From Magnetovibrio blakemorei (GTDB taxonomy: Bacteria > Pseudomonadota > Alphaproteobacteria > Rhodospirillales > Magnetovibrionaceae), in the NCBI RefSeq assembly GCF_001746755.1, contig NZ_MCGG01000022.1, positions 1 through 56,928 on the forward strand: 56,928 bases of DNA, given 5' to 3'. Shown one piece after another: positions 28,035 to 36,939 of the stretch. Position 1 is the first letter of the stretch; each line of letters opens with the position of its first letter. The position numbers and the translations under genes are program-made. The notes under the pieces are model-generated. The model was not told the origin of the DNA and ran no database searches. It saw only the letters and a list, made by a program, of their open reading frames with translations.

Positions 28035-28889
28035 TCATGAACAGCCCAGAGCCTCGGCATGATGGGCGATGTGATCTTCCATGAAGGTGTTCATGAAGTA
28101 GTAGCTGTGGTCATAGCCCTCCTGAAAACGCAGGGTCAGCGGGAAACCCGTTTCTGCGGCGACTTTTTCCAAAAGATGCGGCTTCAATTGCTCGTTCAAA
28201 AACTCATCAGCCAACCCTTGATCCACCAAAACCGGCTTATACTGGCTCTTGTCCATGGCGCGGATCAATTCCACGGCGTCGTGCTGTTTCCAGACGCTGT
28301 GATCGGAACCAATGTAACCGGAAAAGGCTTTTGCGCCCCAAGGACAAAAAGTCGGAGAACAGATCGGCGCGAAGGCCGAAATGCTTTTGTAGATTTCAGG
28401 ATACTTAAAGCCCAGCGTCAGGGCGCCATGCCCCCCCATGGAATGACCAAAAATGCCTTGGCGGTCCATGTCCGCATTCAAGCTGTCCTTGATGACGGCT
28501 TGCAGGTCTTGGGTGACGTAGGATTCCATACAGTAGTTTTTTGCCCACGCTCCGCGTGTGGCGTTGATGTAAAACCCTGCACCCGTGCCAAAATCCCAAT
28601 CGTCGTCTTCGCCCTCGATCCCTGCGCCTCGTGGGCTGGTGTCCGGGGCCACAAGAATAAGGCCGTGTTTTGCCGCATACTGTTGTGCGCCGCCTTTGAT
28701 CAAGAAGGTTTCCTCATTGCACGTCAACCCGGCCAAATAGGTCAACACGGGCAGCTTTTCGCCGCGATCGGCTTGCGGCGGAAAATACACGCCAAATTTC
28801 ATTTCACCGTTCACCGCATCCGACCCATGGCTGTAATAGGCCATTCGTCCACTATGGCAACGATGTTCCTTGATTAAGGTTATGCTCAT
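28035..28889 (-). CDS. fghA: S-formylglutathione hydrolase
   Basis: About 284 residues. It hydrolyses S-formylglutathione to formate and glutathione, the last step of glutathione-dependent formaldehyde oxidation. Alpha/beta hydrolase signs of the esterase D family: the nucleophile elbow GIFGHSMGGHGALTLGFKYP, LTYLAGLTCNEETFLIKGGA early in the protein, and the catalytic His in GYDHSYYFMNTFMEDHIAHH near the C-terminus. An ATG at 28889 and a GTG at 28901 are both possible starts; the ATG gives the normal family length. It lies just downstream of the dehydrogenase gene, across a long hairpin. Confidence 0.93.
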   Translation of the reverse strand: MSITLIKEHRCHSGRMAYYSHGSDAVNGEMKFGVYFPPQADRGEKLPVLTYLAGLTCNEETFLIKGGAQQYAAKHGLILVAPDTSPRGAGIEGEDDDWDFGTGAGFYINATRGAWAKNYCMESYVTQDLQAVIKDSLNADMDRQGIFGHSMGGHGALTLGFKYPEIYKSISAFAPICSPTFCPWGAKAFSGYIGSDHSVWKQHDAVELIRAMDKSQYKPVLVDQGLADEFLNEQLKPHLLEKVAAETGFPLTLRFQEGYDHSYYFMNTFMEDHIAHHAEALGCS

Positions 28890-28906
28890 TGAATCACTCA
28901 CTAATC

Positions 28907-28963
28907 ATCCCAAGAAAACGTCCAGAAGGTATATGGGGGTATAACCTTCCGGACGCTTGGGAT
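28907..28963 (-). promoter_or_regulatory. Long intercistronic hairpin between adhC and fghA
   Basis: Outer arms ATCCCAAG (28907-28914) and CTTGGGAT (28956-28963) enclose inner arms starting CGTCC (28919-28923) and ending GGACG (28951-28955), with further pairing (GAAGGTATA against TATAACCTTC) around a G-rich loop. The stem lies inside the short gap between the formaldehyde dehydrogenase and hydrolase genes. On the minus-strand transcript it ends right before the start region of fghA, so it may tune mRNA stability or translation. Confidence 0.65.
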
Positions 28964-29018
28964 AGAGGCCACCGGCCCCCTGGGAAAACCTGAAATTGAA
29001 AACCGAAAATTGAGAACC

Positions 29019-30233
<1,215 letters not shown>

Positions 30234-30382
30234 TCAACGGGACAACATTCTGCGGAACTCAGTTACCTATATCTATCCCGGCAATGAAAATGATTTGTTT
30301 TGATCCGTTGATAGTTTTTTTTAATGAATCAAAACATATGGAAAATAGTCTCAGATTTCAATCCCTTCAGGATCTATTCTGT

Positions 30383-31315
30383 CTACACGCGGGTACAGTC
30401 TTCAAAGAACATCGAATCAATATCGAGTTCTTCCGCGGCCTTGAAAAAGCTTTCCGTCACAACCGAGGGATGCTCGATTTCAGCCATCTGCAAACCGATC
30501 ACGTGAGAAATTTCCGGCTCTACAATTTTGATCATGCGGGTGCCGGGTGGCTCCGAGCAAAATGCGAAGCATTCCCTGGGCACGACTCCGGACCATCCGC
30601 CCGAACGGACGTGCGCGGCCAAGTTCATCAGCGAATTGGTCTCGATTTGCGGGCGCACTTCATGGCCCAATTCGCCATAAATTTTGTCGATGATGCGCCG
30701 ATTTTGCATGGTTTTGTTGAGCAGCACCAACGGCGTGTTTATGGTTTCCGTCCACGTCACGCTGTCGCGTCCGGTGAAGGGGCCGTGGATGGGGGTCAGC
30801 AGGGCCAGGTTTTCCGTATAGAGCGGCAGTTCCTTAATTTTGGCCATGCGCGTCTCGTCCAGATAGGAAATTCCCAAATCCAGAGCAAAGCTCTCCAGAT
30901 CACTCAAGATGCCCTGGGCACTTCGGCTTGTGACCTCAATGAACACACCGGGGTGGTTTTTGCCGAACCGCGACGTCACCCACGCCGCAATGGGCAAAAC
31001 CGAAGGCACCACACCGATGCGCAACGTGCCCGCCAGACCGTCGCGCATAAGGTTGAGCTCTTCTTTGAGTTTTTCGCTTTCGGACAAGACGCGATTGGCG
31101 TGTTCAAGCACCCGCAAGCCTTCTTGGGTAAACCCGGAAAAGCGATGCCCGCGGTGCACAATGGGGATGCCCAGCTCTTCTTCAAGCTGGCGAATGGCGC
31201 TGGACAGTGTTGGCTGTGAAACATTGCATTTCTGAGCAGCCCGGCCGAAATGCTTCTCTTCGGCCAGCGCCGAAAGGTATACCAAGCGTCGAACGATCAC
31301 TTTTTGTCCTCCCAC
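30383..31315 (-). CDS. LysR-type regulator, resembling regulators beside fds formate dehydrogenase operons
   Basis: A 310-residue LysR regulator. The N-terminal winged helix-turn-helix reads EKHFGRAAQKCNVSQPTLSS (about residues 20-39), followed by the linker helix and the effector-binding domain (LRIGVVPSVLPIAAWVTSRF). It lacks the two-cysteine switch at the OxyR position; a CFAFC pair occurs later, about residue 250, in a different context. The overall pattern (NKTMQNRRIIDKIY, ETNSLMNLAAHVRSGGWSGV) resembles the LysR proteins commonly found next to fds-type formate dehydrogenase genes. It is 12 bp after the MauG-like gene and so is probably the last gene of the mtoX operon. Likely targets are mtoX, fds or adhC; this is inference. 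Confidence 0.85.
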   Translation of the reverse strand: MGGQKVIVRRLVYLSALAEEKHFGRAAQKCNVSQPTLSSAIRQLEEELGIPIVHRGHRFSGFTQEGLRVLEHANRVLSESEKLKEELNLMRDGLAGTLRIGVVPSVLPIAAWVTSRFGKNHPGVFIEVTSRSAQGILSDLESFALDLGISYLDETRMAKIKELPLYTENLALLTPIHGPFTGRDSVTWTETINTPLVLLNKTMQNRRIIDKIYGELGHEVRPQIETNSLMNLAAHVRSGGWSGVVPRECFAFCSEPPGTRMIKIVEPEISHVIGLQMAEIEHPSVVTESFFKAAEELDIDSMFFEDCTRV

Positions 31316-31327
31316 CCTTGCGGATGA

Positions 31328-32548
31328 TCAGTGTGTTGGGTTGCCCACTTTTGTACTGCGTGCATCTGCGATCAAGGCTTCAATGTTATCCCCGGTCAAG
31401 CTTTCCAAGAAACGGACCAATGCACGTTGCTCTTGCGTCGTCATCCCCAGGGGTTTGAGCTTTTCATCCAGTCCTGGGTTCTTCAAGCCGCCCTGGTTGT
31501 AGAATTTGACCACGTCTTCAAGCGTTCGCAAAGAACCTTCGTGCATATAGGGCGCGGTTTTGGCAACGTTGCGCAGCATCGGCGTTTTGTATTTCCACCG
31601 ATCATGGGTATCCAAGGTCACTTCATAGCGCCCGATATCCTCCGGTTTTTCCTGCCCGACCGCATTGATCGCTGCCCGCGTCACGGTGCCGCTGACGCCC
31701 GGTGCGAGGTACACTTCGACGTCACCCTCCTGGGGGCCGAAGGTGTTGAAGTAACCGACCCCGGTGTTGTGAAAGGCGTTGTCGGTGAAGAGCGCATGAT
31801 CCCCGTCAATAGTATGACATGCCACACATCCGCCCTTGCTGACGAACAGATTGAAGCCGGCCTTGACCTCTTGCGACACGGCATCCTCTTCATTGCCGAA
31901 ATACCACCGGTCAAACGGTGAATTGGCGGACAGAACTGTGCGTTCATAAACCGCTATAGCGTCTCCCAGGACATCTAAACTTACCGGCGCGTTGTAGGCC
32001 TGTTCGAACAAGCCATCATAGTCTTTTGTATGACGGATGGTTTCAATCACGTAACCCAATGAGGGATTGCTCATTTCCACCCGTGACGTGAGTGGGCCGA
32101 ACACCTGATGTTCCAGATCGGGGTCTCGCCCATCATGAAACATGGTGGTGTAATAGGCCGCATTGAGTATTGTCGGCGCATTGCGGCGCACGGTGCGCCC
32201 CTCCATACCGACGGCTGTGGCGATTTCGTTGACCGTGAAGCCTTGTTCCGGCACGTGGCACATGGCGCACGAAATGGTGCCGTTGTGCGACAGGCGGCGA
32301 TCAAAAAACAGCTTGCGCCCCAACGATACCTTTTCAGGCGTGATCGCCGCCAGCACCGATTTAGGCAAGGACGGCAAACCCAAGGGTGGATTGTGCGCCC
32401 GTTGGACGGCATTTTGGTCGAACGACGTGATGGTCAATTCAGCACCATCAACAGTCCCAAGCGCAGACCCGCAGCCCACAATCGCCAACATCACGCATCC
32501 TGTACGAATTACAGCGTGAATTTTCTTATACCATTTGGCCCTCCTCAT
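31328..32548 (-). CDS. MauG/cytochrome c peroxidase family di-heme protein
   Basis: A 406-residue periplasmic protein with an N-terminal hydrophobic export segment (VIRTGCVMLAIVGCGSALG) and two CxxCH heme c sites (SCAMCHVPEQG, about residue 92; GCVACHTIDGDH, about 238). The sequence LGRKLFFDRRLSHNGTISCA is the classic start of the cytochrome c peroxidase/MauG fold. In the methanethiol oxidase gene sets known from Hyphomicrobium a mauG-type gene stands beside mtoX and SCO. It may modify a residue of MtoX or remove the H2O2 formed. Its start overlaps the SCO stop by 4 bp. Confidence 0.9.
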   Translation of the reverse strand: MRRAKWYKKIHAVIRTGCVMLAIVGCGSALGTVDGAELTITSFDQNAVQRAHNPPLGLPSLPKSVLAAITPEKVSLGRKLFFDRRLSHNGTISCAMCHVPEQGFTVNEIATAVGMEGRTVRRNAPTILNAAYYTTMFHDGRDPDLEHQVFGPLTSRVEMSNPSLGYVIETIRHTKDYDGLFEQAYNAPVSLDVLGDAIAVYERTVLSANSPFDRWYFGNEEDAVSQEVKAGFNLFVSKGGCVACHTIDGDHALFTDNAFHNTGVGYFNTFGPQEGDVEVYLAPGVSGTVTRAAINAVGQEKPEDIGRYEVTLDTHDRWKYKTPMLRNVAKTAPYMHEGSLRTLEDVVKFYNQGGLKNPGLDEKLKPLGMTTQEQRALVRFLESLTGDNIEALIADARSTKVGNPTH

Positions 32549-33528
32549 TTGGCCGCGCTCATGCGTTGTTCCAAAAGCAATGTCTTCAGATCGTTGACCA
32601 CCAGCTCCGGGTAAAGGAACGAGGTCGAATAGATGTTTCTGACCTTGTGGTTCCGGTCGACCAAATAGACCTTAAGCACGTGCGAAAATGAACCGATCTG
32701 ATGCCCTTCCTCGTCAATGTCTTTGACGATGTATTGACCGTAACCATCCAAGATCGGATTCAAGTCGGCTTCCGATGCTGTGGTTAAAAAAGTCCAGGTT
32801 TGATCCACCGTTCCTTTTTGCACAGACCAACTTCCATCGGTTTGTTTCGCGGCGCCTCTGCAAATGGACTCTGGCCCCAAAAGCGCAACCATCTGTGTGG
32901 CCTGCTCGGTTCCGAATTTTGCTTCCAAGGTGTGGAAGTGCAAACTGTGGTCGACGCTATCGTCAGCATGGACATTGGCAAAATCCGCCATCACGTCCGG
33001 GGTATCATTGATCGGATCGAAGCTCAAAGTCACCATTTTGATGCTGGATTTCAGCGATGGGTCCGCATTGATCAGGTCTTCAACCTCATAAAAGCTTGAA
33101 ATCGCCATGGGGCATCCGGTTTCATCACCGCATTGGGTATAGATGAAACTGATCAAACCGACCTTGTCGCCAAGGATATCGAACAGCTTTCGTTTTTGGC
33201 CCAATACATCCACGACATCGCCATCAACGCCGCGGCCAATTCTGGCCAATACATACGTTCCGGGTTCGGGCGGGGTAAACTGCACGCCGCCTGGGTTGAC
33301 GATGACCCGCGCCTGGGTCATGTCGACGGTGGAGCGCTTTGCTTGTGGCCTAGACTGAGTGGCCTTAAGTGGTTCGTTTTGGGTGTCATGCGCCGCAGCG
33401 CCATCCCTAAAGTCGCCCCAAGAAAAGAATGCGATGGCGGCACAGGCCGCCATCGCAAACGCGGTGAGGAAAGACGTCTTAGGGGTGACGAATGAGAAAT
33501 CGCCTTTACGGTTGGGATGATGTCTCAT
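32545..33528 (-). CDS. SCO1/SenC-family copper chaperone with an extended cysteine motif
   Basis: A 327-residue protein. An N-terminal membrane anchor (FLTAFAMAACAAIAFF) is followed by a thioredoxin-like SCO domain. SCO proteins hold copper with two Cys and a distal His. Here the cysteine motif is YTQCGDETGCPMA (about residues 130-142), a CX5C spacing where classical SCO has CX3C. A His in FSHVLKVYLVDRN (about residue 285) fits the distal ligand. It lies 32 bp after mtoX. The likely job is copper delivery to the copper-dependent methanethiol oxidase, in line with its place in known mtoX gene clusters. Confidence 0.88.
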   Translation of the reverse strand: MRHHPNRKGDFSFVTPKTSFLTAFAMAACAAIAFFSWGDFRDGAAAHDTQNEPLKATQSRPQAKRSTVDMTQARVIVNPGGVQFTPPEPGTYVLARIGRGVDGDVVDVLGQKRKLFDILGDKVGLISFIYTQCGDETGCPMAISSFYEVEDLINADPSLKSSIKMVTLSFDPINDTPDVMADFANVHADDSVDHSLHFHTLEAKFGTEQATQMVALLGPESICRGAAKQTDGSWSVQKGTVDQTWTFLTTASEADLNPILDGYGQYIVKDIDEEGHQIGSFSHVLKVYLVDRNHKVRNIYSTSFLYPELVVNDLKTLLLEQRMSAAK

Positions 33529-33560
33529 GTGTCTTTCCTTCCTATACGGGTCACTACGGA

Positions 33561-34970
33561 TCAGTTTTGCACTTTGGTCGATTGGACCAAAGACGCGGAC
33601 TGCTTAGCTTTGTCTTTCTCGATCATGGCCGCCGTTTTGCCGTACAAAGAGTATGCGCCGAACCGCATCTGGTGCGCACGGCCCAGCTTTTCCTTCAAGA
33701 AATCGATCGAAAACTGTTCCGTCATAGCCTTGCCGTCCCAGTTGTAAGCCTTGAAGAACTGCTCGCCGTCTTCACCCTTCTTATCCCAGTTCGCCAACAG
33801 CGAGGTGGTGTAGTACATGCGCTTGCCATCCCAAGACTGCGAAGCCATGTTCACCTGCTTGCCAACCGTATGTTCGTAGATCTGCTTGGGGTGGTGCGGA
33901 TCGGAAATGTCGAACAAACGGGATTTGGCGTCCATGAAGGTCTGCACCCACATGTAGTTATCGTCGGCGGAAATGGAGATGTCGACCGGCAGCGGAATCT
34001 TCGATGGATCACCAATGTCGGCCACCGCCTCAGCCTGCCATTCGCCCTTGTCATCTTCATAGATCAACCAGATCTTCGATGTCAGGGCCGTGGTGGTGAA
34101 GGCATAGTTGTGGGTCGGGCCCCAAGCAAAGCGCAATTCCAACGGCGCGCCCGGAACGTCGAGCACTTTGGTGGGCTTTCGCGAATGCAAATCCCAAACC
34201 GTTACCGTGTTGCCGAACCGTTTCATGGCTTCCGGATCTTGCAGCATTTTGCCGAAGTCCATCATGTAGTTGGACCAGCCGGTAAACGACGAGGTCAGCA
34301 TCACGTTACGGCGCGGCAACACGCGGACATCATAATTGTATCCGTCAGTCATCGAACTCAACTTGGCCCCGCCGCTGTCCTTTTTGGTCGGCACCCAGTG
34401 GGTGGAGATATATTCGCCCTCGTTGGTGTATTCCACCAACGCGGTTCGACCGCCATGGTCTTGGTCGTTGGAAAGACCCGTGATCATGATACGACCCGGT
34501 AGTGCATAGGTCGTGTGCGGGCCGACAACGCCGCCTGACTTTTCGACGAAGTCATTGATGACTTTGTAAACCGTCGGCTTGGCGGGGTCTGAATGGACAT
34601 CAAACAACCACAGCTTGGAGGTATCCAGGCCACCTGCCCACAGATACTGACGGTCATCCGTAAAGCCCGAATGGTGAGCTTCGTTGCGTCCGCCAACGGA
34701 CAGGGAGTTGACGACTTTGCCATAGCTCGGAGAATCCGGGCGGACATCGACGGTGACCAATTTATCGGAACCGTCTCCCAGACCCTCGATACCAAGCGTC
34801 CACACGTAAACAAAATCTTCCTGGCCGGTGATTTTCGCCATGTAAGGTGACTGGCACGTTTCATCGGCCAGAACTCCGCTGGGCGCTGACATGGTCGTGG
34901 CACCCAATAGCGCCGCAGCAGCAAATGCGTAACGGGCGCTTTTACTACGAACAATATTATAGATATTCAT
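33561..34970 (-). CDS. mtoX: Methanethiol oxidase, SBP56 (selenium-binding protein) family
   Basis: A 469-residue protein with a signal peptide (about 1-35, ending APSGVLA), so it is periplasmic, followed by the full SBP56 fold (CQSPYMAKITGQEDFVYVWT, VGGRNEAHHSGFTDDRQY, FTGWSNYMMDFGKML, PLPVDISISADDNYMWVQ). The Hyphomicrobium member of this family is a copper-dependent methanethiol oxidase that converts methanethiol to formaldehyde, H2S and H2O2. The gene is first of a minus-strand operon with SCO, MauG-like and LysR genes, matching the known arrangement. It is divergent from the NAD-type formate dehydrogenase operon, and downstream formaldehyde enzymes are nearby. The assignment is strong by family plus context; activity is not proven by sequence. 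Confidence 0.9.
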   Translation of the reverse strand: MNIYNIVRSKSARYAFAAAALLGATTMSAPSGVLADETCQSPYMAKITGQEDFVYVWTLGIEGLGDGSDKLVTVDVRPDSPSYGKVVNSLSVGGRNEAHHSGFTDDRQYLWAGGLDTSKLWLFDVHSDPAKPTVYKVINDFVEKSGGVVGPHTTYALPGRIMITGLSNDQDHGGRTALVEYTNEGEYISTHWVPTKKDSGGAKLSSMTDGYNYDVRVLPRRNVMLTSSFTGWSNYMMDFGKMLQDPEAMKRFGNTVTVWDLHSRKPTKVLDVPGAPLELRFAWGPTHNYAFTTTALTSKIWLIYEDDKGEWQAEAVADIGDPSKIPLPVDISISADDNYMWVQTFMDAKSRLFDISDPHHPKQIYEHTVGKQVNMASQSWDGKRMYYTTSLLANWDKKGEDGEQFFKAYNWDGKAMTEQFSIDFLKEKLGRAHQMRFGAYSLYGKTAAMIEKDKAKQSASLVQSTKVQN

Positions 34971-35238
34971 ACACTTTCCTCCCGGTTTGACTATAAGACT
35001 GACAAAATCCGACGATTATTATTGTTATTTATCAGATAATTGACAGTACAAATTACCTTTTCACTGTTGTGTTTACTTAGGACACGTGATAGAGCAATTG
35101 TCATTCATCTTGTAATTTTTATAATTATAAATGAAATTGTTTAATTCAATTGGTTGATAGCTTTTAACTATTAAGCTGAAATTGCTTTCCAAAATGAGGG
35201 ATTAGCGCTTCGCCGCATATAGCCGATGCAAAACAATC
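34971..35238. promoter_or_regulatory. Divergent AT-rich promoter region between mtoX and fdsGB
   Basis: A 268-bp, strongly AT-rich gap between two divergent operons. It holds a perfect 12-bp palindrome TTATAATTATAA (35119-35130), flanked by the inverted ATTCAT/ATGAAA-type words at 35103 and 35131. A LysR-type operator here would fit the regulator at 30383-31315, but LysR sites are degenerate and this is inference. Confidence 0.45.
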
Positions 35239-36939
35239 ATGAAAAATGGTCCAGAAATGACTGAGCAACCGCGCCGCAAAAACTCCTCCGCCTTCCCCAA
35301 GGGGCGCAGTTTGAACGAGCAGAGTGGGACGGATATTCTCGACCTTGTGGCCGATTCGGCCCTTGCTCACGCCAATTTTCCCCGCGATGAATTAATTGAA
35401 TACCTTCACCTCATCCAAGACCGCTATGGGCACATCTCGCCTGATCGGCTCGCCGCGCTGGCGCATGTGATGAAGCTGTCCCAGGCCGAGGTCTATGAGA
35501 CCGCAACATTTTATGCGCACTTTCAAGTCACGCGAGACGGTGATGTAGCACCGCCACCGCTCACCATTCGCGTGTGCAATGGTCCAAGCTGCAAGATGCA
35601 AGGTGCCGAGGCCTTAGTCCATGAGCTCGGCGACCTGCAAGGCGGCGCCCGCATTGAAGAGGTACCGTGCGTTGGGCGCTGCGATGGCGCTCCGGTCGCC
35701 GCCCTAGGCAAAAATATCATCCCCTCGGCCACCGCCCAAACGGTTGCTGCGGCGACAAGGTCCGGTGACAGCAAAGCCAAAATCGGGACCTATGAAAACT
35801 TGGATGGTTATTTGGCAGCAGAGGGTTACCAGGCATTCCACGCTCTGATGAGCGGCGTGCTCACCCGCAAAGATGTTTTTCGCGAACTTGAGGTGTCCGG
35901 CTTGCGTGGACTTGGTGGTGCGGGATTTCCGGTGGCGCAAAAATGGCGTTTCCTGGACGGTCAGACCAAACCGCGAGTGGTCGCTGTCAACGCCGATGAG
36001 GGCGAACCCGGCACTTTCAAAGATCGCCATCTTCTCGAAACGCAGCCTCACCGGGTGCTCGAAGGCGCGTTGATCGCCGCTTTCTCAATCGAAGCCGACG
36101 ACGTGTACATCTATCTGCGCGACGAGTACCCGCACATCCACACGATCTTAAGTACCGAGATCGAGCAGCTGATGCGCCGCGCACTCACCCACGGTATTCG
36201 CCTGCATCTGCGGCGCGGCGCCGGGGCCTATGTGTGCGGCGAAGAAAGCGCCATGCTGGAAAGCCTGGAAGGCAAACGCGGATTGCCGCGCAATCGCCCA
36301 CCGTTTCCGGCCCAAGCGGGCCTGTTCGGCCGTCCGACCTTGGTCAACAATGTCGAGACCCTGTATTGGGTGACCGATATCTTGAACACTGGGGGCGCAG
36401 ATTTTCTGGCGCGGGGACGTCGGCATTTTTATTCGGTGTCGGGGCGCGTTAAAACGCCGGGCGTCAAGCTGGCCCCGGCGGGGGTGACGGTCCGCCAGTT
36501 GATCGATGACTACGCCGGCGGCATGTCTGAAGGTCATGTGCTGAAAGGCTACCTGCCGGGTGGGGCTTCGGGTGGCCTGTTGCCCGCCAGCCTTGCCGAC
36601 GTGCCGCTCGATTTTGGCACTTTGGAACCGTACGGATGTTTCGTCGGCTCCAGCGCCGTTGTGGTGCTGTCCGATCACGACGATGTGCCGAACTTGGTCC
36701 GCGACCTGATGGACTTTCTCGCCCACGAAAGTTGCGGGCAATGCACGCCGTGCCGTTCCGGAATTCCAAAACTGCAAAGTTTTCTGGACGATCCCCATGC
36801 GCACCGGGACATCATCGAAGAGCTATCGCAGGTGATGCGGGACGGATCGATCTGTGGCCTGGGTCAGGCCGCCCCCAATCCGGTCATTAGTGCACTGCGT
36901 CACTTTAGCGATGACTTCAAGCCCAAGGACCGCGCATGA
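35239..36939 (+). CDS. NAD-type formate dehydrogenase, fused gamma-beta subunit (FdsG-FdsB)
   Basis: A 566-residue fusion. Residues about 30-185 are NuoE-like (FdsG), with a [2Fe-2S] site from RVCNGPSCKMQGA (about 112-117) and EVPCVGRCDGAP (about 144-148). Residues about 200-566 are NuoF-like (FdsB): the NADH/FMN region GLRGLGGAGFPVAQKW (about 228), CGEESAMLESLEGKRG (about 333), and a [4Fe-4S] site in ESCGQCTPCRSG (about 497) plus SICGLGQ near the end. The enzyme passes electrons from formate to NAD+. The two subunits are separate genes in many bacteria; the join here is clean. The stop overlaps the alpha gene start by 4 bp. Confidence 0.93.
   Translation: MKNGPEMTEQPRRKNSSAFPKGRSLNEQSGTDILDLVADSALAHANFPRDELIEYLHLIQDRYGHISPDRLAALAHVMKLSQAEVYETATFYAHFQVTRDGDVAPPPLTIRVCNGPSCKMQGAEALVHELGDLQGGARIEEVPCVGRCDGAPVAALGKNIIPSATAQTVAAATRSGDSKAKIGTYENLDGYLAAEGYQAFHALMSGVLTRKDVFRELEVSGLRGLGGAGFPVAQKWRFLDGQTKPRVVAVNADEGEPGTFKDRHLLETQPHRVLEGALIAAFSIEADDVYIYLRDEYPHIHTILSTEIEQLMRRALTHGIRLHLRRGAGAYVCGEESAMLESLEGKRGLPRNRPPFPAQAGLFGRPTLVNNVETLYWVTDILNTGGADFLARGRRHFYSVSGRVKTPGVKLAPAGVTVRQLIDDYAGGMSEGHVLKGYLPGGASGGLLPASLADVPLDFGTLEPYGCFVGSSAVVVLSDHDDVPNLVRDLMDFLAHESCGQCTPCRSGIPKLQSFLDDPHAHRDIIEELSQVMRDGSICGLGQAAPNPVISALRHFSDDFKPKDRA

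Noticed and set aside
30383-31315. Calling the LysR protein OxyR
   Set aside because: The cysteine pair of OxyR is not at the expected position, and the sequence resembles fds-linked regulators better.
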